From: Micromonospora alfalfae
GTDB taxonomy: Bacteria > Actinomycetota > Actinomycetes > Mycobacteriales > Micromonosporaceae
DNA length: 64,000 nucleotides
Direction of reading: 5' to 3'
Assembly: GCF_022230925.1 (NCBI RefSeq)
Contig: NZ_JAKKFH010000032.1
Coordinates: 62,001-126,000, forward strand
Both the position numbers and the translations under genes were made by a program. Below are positions 30,514 to 37,627 of this stretch, piece after piece (position 1 is the first letter of the stretch; every line of letters starts with the position of its first letter). Under the pieces are notes generated by a model. It saw only the letters and a program-made list of their open reading frames with translations. It was not told the DNA's origin and did not search any database.

Positions 30514-33189
30514 GTGGTGGAGGTCGCCGACCCACGCAACTCGCTTCCTGCGGGACGGGTCGCACCGTTCGCCGCCTTCGTCGCCGGCATCCTGGCGGTC
30601 GCCGCGCTGACCGCCGCCGTTCCACTCGCGACGCTCCCCGGCGAGTTGTCCGAGTTGCCGGTGGCGTTCTGGACGATGGCCGCGCTCGCCGTGATCTGCG
30701 ACGCGCGCCCGTTCGTGCCACCGGGGCGCCGGCAGACGTCGGCGGTGTTTCCGTCCACCTGTTTCACCTTCGCGATCCTGCTGGGCTGGGGTCTCGGCCC
30801 GGCGGTGGTGGTGCAGGCGGTGGGCGTCGTCGTCTCGGGTTGGCGGATGCGGCACGCTGCGTGGCGCACGGCGTTCAACGTCGGCCAGTACGCGTGTGCC
30901 CTCGCCGCCGCGTACGGGGTGATCCAGCTCAGCTCCGGCACCATCTTCTCCGGCGGGCGGTTGCACTGGACCGACGTGGCCGCCGTCGGCGGTGCCGTAC
31001 TGGCCTGGTTCGTCGTCAACTACGGGTTGGTCAGCTGGGCGGTGCGGCTGCGGTTCGGGGACCGCTGGTGGCCCACGGTCCGTCAGGGCCTCGGCTTCGA
31101 GTTGCTGTCCACCGGCTCGCTGCTGCTGCTCGCCCCGGTGCTGGTCGCGGCGGCGCGGGTCAGCGCCGCGCTGATCCCGCTGGTGCTGGTGCCGCTCTTC
31201 GCCGTCTACCGGATGGCGCGGTTGACAAACGAACAGCAGCACCTTGCCGCCGCCGACCCGCTGACCGGGCTGCCCAACCGCAAGGCACTGCTGGCCGAGG
31301 TGGCCGAGCAGGTGCACCTGCATGCGGAGCGGACCGCCCGTGGTGAACCCGACGGGCAGCTCGCGCTCCTGCTGATCGACCTGGACCGTTTCAAGAACGT
31401 CAACGACGCCCTTGGGCACGCCGTGGGCGACCGGCTGCTGGTCGAGGTCAGCGCCCGGCTCACCGACATGCAGCCCCGGCCACAGATGATCGCCCGGCTG
31501 GGCGGTGACGAGTTCGCCATCGTGATGACCGGGCTGACCGACGTCGGTCAGGCGCGGGAGTTGGCCGACCGGGTGGTTCAGGCGCTGGCCGAGCCGGTGC
31601 CGCTCGACGGGTTGCCGCTGGACGTGGGCGGGTCGATCGGGATCGCCCTCTTCCCGGAGCACGGCGAGGACTTCGCCACCCTGATGCGCCACGCCGACGT
31701 GGCGATGTACGACGCCAAACACCGCAACGACACGGTGGCCGTGTACGCCCCGGAGTCCGACCACAATTCCGCCGAGCGACTCGGCCTCCTCGCCGACCTG
31801 CGCCGCGTACTGGAGACCAGCCCTTCGGCCGAGGGGCCGTTCGCCGGCGACGCCGAGTCGGCTGTTCAGGGCCAGGGTGAGGGTGTGGAGCCGGACGGGA
31901 ACGGCCGGCACGGCGTGCCGGGTGACGCCGAGCGGACTGCCGACGTACCCCTTGTCGCGTCGGCTGAGGTGCGCGGCGGTGACGGGGCGGCGCTGCCCAC
32001 CGGCGCCCCGGCCGAGGGTGCGCTGCCCACCGCGGCGTCGGACCGGTCGGCGCCAGCGACGGACCCGGCGCCGACGCTCGCCCCGGCGCCACCGGGAGCG
32101 ACAAGGTGGTGGCCACGGCGTCGGCGCACCGACGCGGAGCTGGTGCACTCCGATGAGCTGATCAACCGGATCGCCACCGGAGCCGACCCCATCCGCGGCC
32201 GCAACGCCCGTGCCACTGTCGCCGGCACCCGTTCCGGCTCGGCCCGGGAGCGGCGCGCCGGGGGCGGGGTCGGTCGGCGGTCCCCGAACGGGAGCGCTGT
32301 GGGCAGGGGCCGGACCGGGGGGCGGCGGGACGTCGGGCCGGGTGCGTCCGGGCAGCCACTGGAACCGACCGGGTGGGCGCACGCGGACGATGAGCCGGCC
32401 GACGACGCCGGGGAAATCACCATGTACTACCAGCCGCAGATCGCCATCGCGACCGGCGAGGTGGTCGGCGTCGAGGCGCTGCTGCGGTGGCGGCACCCCC
32501 GGCGGGGCATGGTCGACCCGGAGGAACTCATCCGGGTCGCCGAGCAGAGCGCCGTGATGCGACTGCTCACCCGTCGTGTCGTCGACGACGTGGTGGAACA
32601 GCTCGCCAAGTGGTCGGCGGCCGGCATCGGCCTGCGCGCGGCGCTGAACGTGAGCGTGCGCGACCTGCACACCGGCGAGATCGCCGACCAGATCGCCGAT
32701 CGGCTGGCCCGCTACGGGGTGCCGGCCGAGCGCCTTCAGGTCGAGATCACCGAGGGCGCGTTGATGGCCGACCCGCGTCGGGTGCTGGCCACCATCTCCC
32801 GGCTGCACCGGATCGGGGTGGCCATCGCGCTCGACGACTTCGGCACCGGCTACTCCTCGCTCCAGCACCTGCGCCGCCTGCCGCTGTCCGAGGTGAAGGT
32901 GGACCGGTCGTTCGTTCTCGGCATGGCCGACGACGCCGACGACGCGGCGATCGTCCGATCCATGATCGAGCTGGCCGGCGCGCTGGGGCTGCGGGTGGTC
33001 GCCGAGGGTGTCGAGGACGAGCGGACCTGGCGGATGCTGCACGCCGCCGGCTGCGATGCCGCTCAGGGTTGGTTCTACGCCCGGCCGATGCCGGCCGAGG
33101 AGTTGGTCACCTGGCTGGCCCGGTACCGGCCGGTGCGCCCGACCGGCGGGCTCCCACAGCCGGATGTCGCTCGCCGCCCCACCCGCTGA
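30514..33189 (+). CDS. Membrane-bound GGDEF-EAL cyclic-di-GMP enzyme with a long insert
   Basis: Protein of 891 aa. Residues of about 15-240 hold six to eight membrane helices (sensor). A GGDEF domain follows (ADPLTGLPNRKALL, LGGDEFAI with GGDEF at 330-334). Helix 1 of the EAL domain (ADLRRVLETS) is at 427-436, then about 195 low-complexity residues, then the rest of the EAL domain from 632 (ITMYYQPQ, EAL at 654-656, DDFGTGYS at 774-781, KVDRSFV, AEGVE, QGWFYARP). All catalytic motifs of both domains are kept, so both synthesis and breakdown of c-di-GMP are possible. GTG 30514 follows GGGAGG. Confidence 0.9.
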   Translation: MVEVADPRNSLPAGRVAPFAAFVAGILAVAALTAAVPLATLPGELSELPVAFWTMAALAVICDARPFVPPGRRQTSAVFPSTCFTFAILLGWGLGPAVVVQAVGVVVSGWRMRHAAWRTAFNVGQYACALAAAYGVIQLSSGTIFSGGRLHWTDVAAVGGAVLAWFVVNYGLVSWAVRLRFGDRWWPTVRQGLGFELLSTGSLLLLAPVLVAAARVSAALIPLVLVPLFAVYRMARLTNEQQHLAAADPLTGLPNRKALLAEVAEQVHLHAERTARGEPDGQLALLLIDLDRFKNVNDALGHAVGDRLLVEVSARLTDMQPRPQMIARLGGDEFAIVMTGLTDVGQARELADRVVQALAEPVPLDGLPLDVGGSIGIALFPEHGEDFATLMRHADVAMYDAKHRNDTVAVYAPESDHNSAERLGLLADLRRVLETSPSAEGPFAGDAESAVQGQGEGVEPDGNGRHGVPGDAERTADVPLVASAEVRGGDGAALPTGAPAEGALPTAASDRSAPATDPAPTLAPAPPGATRWWPRRRRTDAELVHSDELINRIATGADPIRGRNARATVAGTRSGSARERRAGGGVGRRSPNGSAVGRGRTGGRRDVGPGASGQPLEPTGWAHADDEPADDAGEITMYYQPQIAIATGEVVGVEALLRWRHPRRGMVDPEELIRVAEQSAVMRLLTRRVVDDVVEQLAKWSAAGIGLRAALNVSVRDLHTGEIADQIADRLARYGVPAERLQVEITEGALMADPRRVLATISRLHRIGVAIALDDFGTGYSSLQHLRRLPLSEVKVDRSFVLGMADDADDAAIVRSMIELAGALGLRVVAEGVEDERTWRMLHAAGCDAAQGWFYARPMPAEELVTWLARYRPVRPTGGLPQPDVARRPTR

Positions 33190-33334
33190 CCCCGCACGAG
33201 GGCCGCCGGAGGGGGAGTCGGGGACGCGGCACCGGAGCGGAACAATAGACTCGCTCCGGTCACCGCGTGTCACGCTCCACCTGTCGCGCGGCCGGCACAC
33301 CGCCCGACCAGCAGGAATTCAGAAGGGGGCACTG

Positions 33335-33640
33335 ATGGCCGCCATCTCCCGCGAGGAGGTCGCGCACCTGGCGCGCCTGTCGCGGCTCGCCGTCACCGAG
33401 GAGGAGCTGGACACGTTCGCCGGTCAGCTCGACGTGATCCTCAAGGCGGTCGCCCAGGTCGGCGAGGTCGCCGCCGCGGACATCCCGCCGACCTCGCACT
33501 CGGTGCCGCTGACCAACATCTTCCGCGAGGACGTCGTCACGCCGTGCCTGACCCCGGAGGAAGCGCTGTCGGGCGCGCCCGACGCCGAGGACCAGCGGTT
33601 CCGCGTACCGCGGATCCTGACCGAGGATGTGGCCTCATGA
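33335..33640 (+). CDS. gatC: Asp-tRNA(Asn)/Glu-tRNA(Gln) amidotransferase subunit C
   Basis: Protein of 101 aa, small GatCAB subunit that stabilises GatA on GatB. ISREEVAHLARLSRLAVTEEELDTFAGQLDVIL (opening ISREEVAHLARLSRL) and a late DVVTPCLTPEEAL are diagnostic. AGAAGGGGGC precedes the ATG. The last codons TCA TGA form the first ATGA junction of the 80-bp duplication that separates it from gatA. Confidence 0.94.
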   Translation: MAAISREEVAHLARLSRLAVTEEELDTFAGQLDVILKAVAQVGEVAAADIPPTSHSVPLTNIFREDVVTPCLTPEEALSGAPDAEDQRFRVPRILTEDVAS

Positions 33641-33800
33641 GCGAGCGGCAGCGAGCGAATCAGCAGTGCAGCGCGGTGGTGCCTCATGGCGTCGCGGAGC
33701 GAAGCGGAGTGACGGCATGAGCGAGCGGCAGCGAGCGAATCAGCAGTGCAGCGCGGTGGTGCCTCATGGCGTCGCGGAGCGAAGCGGAGTGACGGCATGA
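33641..33800. repeat. Exact 80-bp tandem duplication between gatC and gatA
   Basis: 33641-33720 and 33721-33800 are identical base for base. Each unit begins GCGAGCGGCAGCGAGCGAAT and ends GTGACGGCATGA. With the gatC stop and gatA start this puts ATGAGCGA at 33637, 33717 and 33797. The unit length is not a multiple of three and contains no gene. Confidence 0.95.
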
Positions 33801-35272
33801 GCGATCTGATCAGAATGACCGCGACGGAGATCGCGGCCCTGGTCGCCGGGGGCGAGACCTCCGCTGTCGAGGTGACCCAGGCGCACCTGGACCGGATCGC
33901 CGCTGTCGACGACCGGGTGCACGCCTTCCTGCACGTCGACACCGAGGGCGCGCTCGCCGCGGCCCGCGCGGTGGACGAGCGCCGGGCCGCCGGCGAGGAG
34001 TTGGGCCCGCTCGCGGGTGTGCCGGTCGCGGTCAAGGACGTGCTCGCCACCCGTGGCGTGCCGACCACTGTGGGGTCGAAGATCCTGGAGGGCTGGCGCC
34101 CGCCGTACGACGCGACGATCGTGCAGCGGCTGCGGGACGCCGGCACTGTGATGCTCGGCAAGACCAACATGGACGAGTTCGCGATGGGCTCCTCCACCGA
34201 ATACTCGGCGTACGGCCCGACGCACAACCCGTGGGACCTGAGCCGGATCCCGGGTGGTTCGGGTGGTGGCAGCGCCGCCGCGCTGGCCGCGTACGAGGCG
34301 CCGCTGGCGATCGGCTCGGACACCGGCGGCTCGATCCGCCAGCCCGGTGCGGTCACCGGCACCGTGGGCGCCAAGCCCACCTACGGCGGCACCTCCCGTT
34401 ACGGGCTGGTGGCGTTCTCCTCGTCGCTCGACACCCCCGGCCCGTGTGCCCGGACGGTGCTCGACGCGGCCCTGCTGCACCAGGTGATCGGCGGGCACGA
34501 CCCGCGCGACTCCACTTCCATCCCGCAGCCGGTGCCGGACGTGGTGGCGGCGGCGAAGCTCGGTGCTACCGGCGACCTGACGGGTGTGCGGCTCGGCATC
34601 GTGAGCGAGTTCGTCGGCGAGGGCGCCGAGCCGGGCGTGATGGCCGCGTTCCGTGAGTCGGTGGACGCGCTGACCAAGATGGGTGCCGAGGTCGTCGAGG
34701 TGTCCTGCCCGACGTTCGCGTACGCGCTGCCGGCGTACTACCTGATCGCCCCGAGTGAGTGCTCCTCCAACCTGGCCCGGTTCGACGGCGTCCGGTTCGG
34801 CCTGCGGGTCGGCGACGACGGCAACCGGTCGCTGGAGGAGGTCATGTCGCTGACCCGGGAGGCCGGCTTCGGCCCGGAGGTCAAGCGCCGCATCATGATC
34901 GGCACGTACGCGTTGTCGTCGGGTTACTACGACGCGTACTACGGGCAGGCGCAGAAGGTCCGGACGCTCATCACCCGGGACTTCACCGCCGCGTTCGAGC
35001 GGGTCGACGCGCTGATCTCGCCGACCACCCCGTCGGTGGCGTTCCCGATCGGCGCGCGGACCGCCGACCCGTACCAGATGTACCTGGCCGACCTGTACAC
35101 GATTCCGACAAACCTGTACGGCGGGCCGGGCATCTCGGTGCCCTGTGGGCTCTCCGAGGGGCTGCCGGTCGGTCTGCAGGTGATGGCCCCGACGATGGCC
35201 GACGACCGGATGTACCGGGTCGCCGCCGCGTTGGAGTCCGCCGTCGGCACGCTCACCCCGCCGACGCTCTAG
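33797..35272 (+). CDS. gatA: Asp-tRNA(Asn)/Glu-tRNA(Gln) amidotransferase subunit A
   Basis: Protein of 491 aa, the amidase that releases ammonia from glutamine for transamidation on GatB. The Ser-cisSer-Lys triad region is clear: GVPVAVKDVL (Lys), GGSGGGSAAALAA and SDTGGSIRQPG. ATG 33797 (MSDLIRMTA) is the third ATGAGCGA in the series created by the upstream duplication; it has the correct family N terminus. A GTGAC just upstream gives a weak ribosome site. Confidence 0.96.
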   Translation: MSDLIRMTATEIAALVAGGETSAVEVTQAHLDRIAAVDDRVHAFLHVDTEGALAAARAVDERRAAGEELGPLAGVPVAVKDVLATRGVPTTVGSKILEGWRPPYDATIVQRLRDAGTVMLGKTNMDEFAMGSSTEYSAYGPTHNPWDLSRIPGGSGGGSAAALAAYEAPLAIGSDTGGSIRQPGAVTGTVGAKPTYGGTSRYGLVAFSSSLDTPGPCARTVLDAALLHQVIGGHDPRDSTSIPQPVPDVVAAAKLGATGDLTGVRLGIVSEFVGEGAEPGVMAAFRESVDALTKMGAEVVEVSCPTFAYALPAYYLIAPSECSSNLARFDGVRFGLRVGDDGNRSLEEVMSLTREAGFGPEVKRRIMIGTYALSSGYYDAYYGQAQKVRTLITRDFTAAFERVDALISPTTPSVAFPIGARTADPYQMYLADLYTIPTNLYGGPGISVPCGLSEGLPVGLQVMAPTMADDRMYRVAAALESAVGTLTPPTL

Positions 35273-35283
35273 ACCGGAACCGC

Positions 35284-35317
35284 ATCGGCGCCGAGGGACA
35301 TGTCCCTCGGCGCCGAT
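35284..35317. terminator. Perfect 34-bp palindrome, bidirectional terminator
   Basis: The left arm ATCGGCGCCGAGGGACA and its exact complement meet without a spacer (centre ACATGT). It lies between gatA and a convergent minus-strand gene, 12 nt after the gatA stop. Confidence 0.8.
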
Positions 35318-35344
35318 CGCGCGTCCGGGCAGGTGGGGTGTCGA

Positions 35345-35639
35345 TCAGGGCTGGCTCGGCGGCCCGGCGAGGTAGCGGCGGGCCTCCCGCAGGCCACGCC
35401 AGCGATACCAGATGGACCCGGCCCAGAGCAGGAGCAGCAACACGGCCAGCACCCGGGTGAACGAGCTGTCGGCGCTCACCAGGACCAGCACCTGGGTGCC
35501 GGCGCCCGCCGCGAACAACGGCGGCGGTGCCCAGCGCGGCGAAGAGGACCACGACCAACGCGGCGACGACGTACGTGTTGCGGTGGTGCCGCCCCTGCGA
35601 AACCTGCTCGTCGGCGGCGACACTCTCTTCGGTTGTCAC
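35345..35639 (-). pseudogene. Small two-helix membrane protein gene, frameshifted
   Basis: The GTG start (35639) overlaps the upstream stop as GTGA and reads TTEESVAADEQVS, then the membrane helix NTYVVAALVVVLFAALGTAA. After about 35522 the protein-like sequence moves to the +1 frame: LFAAGAGTQVLVLVSAD, then the helix FTRVLAVLLLLLWAGSIWYR, ending at 35345. In either single frame the other half becomes Arg/Pro-rich nonsense. One extra base near GCCGCCGTTGTTCGCG explains it; removal would give 97 aa. True mutation or a base-call error cannot be told apart here. Confidence 0.65.
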
Positions 35640-35881
35640 TGCCGCTCCCGATCCCGACGCCACCGTCCCAGCAGGTGCACCACTGCGTACGCGATCACCA
35701 CCGCCACCACCCCGGGCAGCAGCATCCCGATCACCAACTCGGCTGTGGTGTCCGGCTGGCGGTCCTCCCCGGAGGCGAACCAGCTGATCAGTGTCACCAC
35801 GACGGCCACCGCCCACACCGCGACCACCCCGACGAGCACCGGCCGGGCCTGCATTCCTCGCTCTCTCCCCGTATTCGTCAT
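35636..35881 (-). CDS. Small two-helix membrane protein
   Basis: Protein of 81 aa with two helices (LVGVVAVWAVAVVVTLISWFA and AELVIGMLLPGVVAVVIAYAVV) and a basic C terminus RWRRDRERQ. ATG 35881 has GGAG 5 nt upstream; ATG 35854 is an alternative. It is coupled by GTGA to the frameshifted membrane gene. Unknown function; the pair separates gatA from gatB on the opposite strand. Confidence 0.7.
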   Translation of the reverse strand: MTNTGRERGMQARPVLVGVVAVWAVAVVVTLISWFASGEDRQPDTTAELVIGMLLPGVVAVVIAYAVVHLLGRWRRDRERQ

Positions 35882-36002
35882 TGTCGCTCCGTACCCCGCT
35901 GTCGGTAACGCCACGCACGCCGGACGAAACCCGGCCGAGGATTGATCGGGCAACCCCATTAGGCTGGACAGGTTCTGTCCCGGATCGCGCCTGGAGCGTC
36001 TC

Positions 36003-37502
36003 ATGACCACGACACTGCCCGCGTACGACGAGGTCGTTGCGCGCTTCGAACCGGTGATCGGCCTGGAGACCCACGTCGAGCTGGGCACGAACACCAAGAT
36101 GTTCTGTGGTTGCCCGACCGACTTCGGTGGCGAGCCGAACACCCGGGTCTGCCCGGTGTGCCTGGGCCTGCCCGGCTCCCTGCCGGTGGCCAACAAGGCG
36201 GCCATCGAGGCGATCATCCGGATCGGCCTGGCGCTGAACTGCTCGATCGCCGAGTGGTGCCGGTTCGCCCGGAAGAACTACTTCTACCCGGACATGCCGA
36301 AGAACTTCCAGATCAGCCAGTACGACGAGCCGATCTGCGTCGACGGTTACCTGGACGTCGAGGTGGGCGGCGAGACGGTGCGGATCGAGATCGAGCGGGT
36401 GCACCTCGAGGAGGACACCGGCAAGACGCTGCACGTCGGCGGTGCCACCGGCCGCATCCACGGCGCGACGGAGTCGCTGGTCGACTACAACCGGGCCGGC
36501 ATCCCGCTGGTCGAGATCGTCACCAAGCCGATCACGGGCACCGGCGCGCTCGCCCCCGACGTGGCCAAGGCGTACGTCGCCGAGCTGCGCGACGTGATCC
36601 GCACCCTCGGCGTCTCCGACGTGCGGATGGAGGAGGGTTCGCTGCGCTGCGACGTGAACACCTCGCTCAACCTGCCGGGCGCGGAGTGGGGCACCCGTAC
36701 CGAGACCAAGAACGTCAACTCGCTGCGGTCGGTGGAGCGGGCGGTCCGCTCGGAGATGCTGCGGCAGGCGTCGGTGCTCGACGCGGGCGGCCGGATCACC
36801 CAGGAGACGCGGCACTTCCACGAGGACACCGGTGACACCACGCCGGGTCGCTCGAAGGAGACGGCCACCGACTACCGGTACTTCCCCGAGCCGGATCTGG
36901 TGCCGATCGCCCCGGACCCGGCCTGGGTCGCTGAGCTGAAGGCCGCCCTGCCGGAGCTGCCCCGGGTGCACCGGCGTCGGCTCCAGGAGCAGTGGGGCCT
37001 CTCTGACCTGGACATGCAGTCGGTGCTGAACGCCGGCGCGGTCGAGCTGATCGAGGCGACGGTGGCCGCCGGCACCACCCCGGCCGCGGCCCGCAAGTGG
37101 TGGCTGGGTGAGCTGTCGCGCCGGGCCAACGAGAGCGGCGTGGAGCTGGCCGAGATCGGAGCCACGCCCGCCCAGGTCGCCGAGCTTCAGGGTCTTGTCG
37201 ACGCCGGCAAGCTCAACGACAAGATGGCCCGCACGGTGCTGGAGGGCGTTGTCGACGGTGAGGGCTCGCCCACCGAGATCATGACCAGCCGGGGCCTGGA
37301 GGTCGTGTCGGACACCGGCGCGCTCACCGCCGCCGTGGACGAGGCGATCGCCGCGAACCCGGGCATCGCCGACAAGATCCGCAGCGGCAAGGTCGCCGCG
37401 GTCGGCGCGCTGGTCGGCGCGGTCATGAAGACCACCCGTGGGCAGGCCGACGCGAAGACCCTGCGTGAGCTGATCCTGGAGCGCCTCGGCGTCCAGGGCT
37501 GA
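36003..37502 (+). CDS. gatB: Asp-tRNA(Asn)/Glu-tRNA(Gln) amidotransferase subunit B
   Basis: Protein of 499 aa that binds misacylated tRNA and carries the kinase/transamidase site. FEPVIGLETHVELGTNTKMFC, the zinc cysteines (CGCP... CPVCLGLPG) and KNYFYPDMPKNFQISQY identify it. The C-terminal YqeY-like tail binds tRNA (LNDKMARTVLEGVV). It is separated from gatCA by two minus-strand membrane genes, so it has its own promoter. Confidence 0.96.
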   Translation: MTTTLPAYDEVVARFEPVIGLETHVELGTNTKMFCGCPTDFGGEPNTRVCPVCLGLPGSLPVANKAAIEAIIRIGLALNCSIAEWCRFARKNYFYPDMPKNFQISQYDEPICVDGYLDVEVGGETVRIEIERVHLEEDTGKTLHVGGATGRIHGATESLVDYNRAGIPLVEIVTKPITGTGALAPDVAKAYVAELRDVIRTLGVSDVRMEEGSLRCDVNTSLNLPGAEWGTRTETKNVNSLRSVERAVRSEMLRQASVLDAGGRITQETRHFHEDTGDTTPGRSKETATDYRYFPEPDLVPIAPDPAWVAELKAALPELPRVHRRRLQEQWGLSDLDMQSVLNAGAVELIEATVAAGTTPAAARKWWLGELSRRANESGVELAEIGATPAQVAELQGLVDAGKLNDKMARTVLEGVVDGEGSPTEIMTSRGLEVVSDTGALTAAVDEAIAANPGIADKIRSGKVAAVGALVGAVMKTTRGQADAKTLRELILERLGVQG

Positions 37503-37519
37503 GAGACCCACCCGGAGCA

Positions 37520-37546
37520 GGCCGCCGCCGCGACCCGGCGGCGGCC
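37520..37546 (+). terminator. Terminator after gatB
   Basis: GGCCGCCGCCG and CGGCGGCGGCC form an 11-bp stem with a 5-nt loop, followed by TTCGG, 17 nt beyond the gatB stop. Confidence 0.75.
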
Positions 37547-37627
37547 TTCGGCCACCCCCTGTCGACCCACGCGGCCACCCCGCACCCCTCGCGAGGGCGT
37601 CAACGACGACGCCTGGATGGAGCCACC

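Noticed and set aside
27420..31019. A 1199-codon minus-strand open frame across ligA
   Set aside because: Shadow of high-GC coding sequence: it is antisense to the clearly conserved ligA and GGDEF-EAL genes and has no recognisable domain.
30472..33300. A 942-codon minus-strand open frame opposite the GGDEF-EAL gene
   Set aside because: His/Arg/Gly-rich composition typical of the antisense frame; the plus-strand product has all expected motifs.
33641..33800. Duplication as a short peptide gene
   Set aside because: Unit length of 80 is not a multiple of three, so the frame changes between copies and no ribosome site recurs.
35500..35540. Programmed +1 ribosomal frameshift instead of mutation
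   Set aside because: No slippery stop or rare-codon arrangement is visible at the shift point; a simple indel is the simpler explanation.
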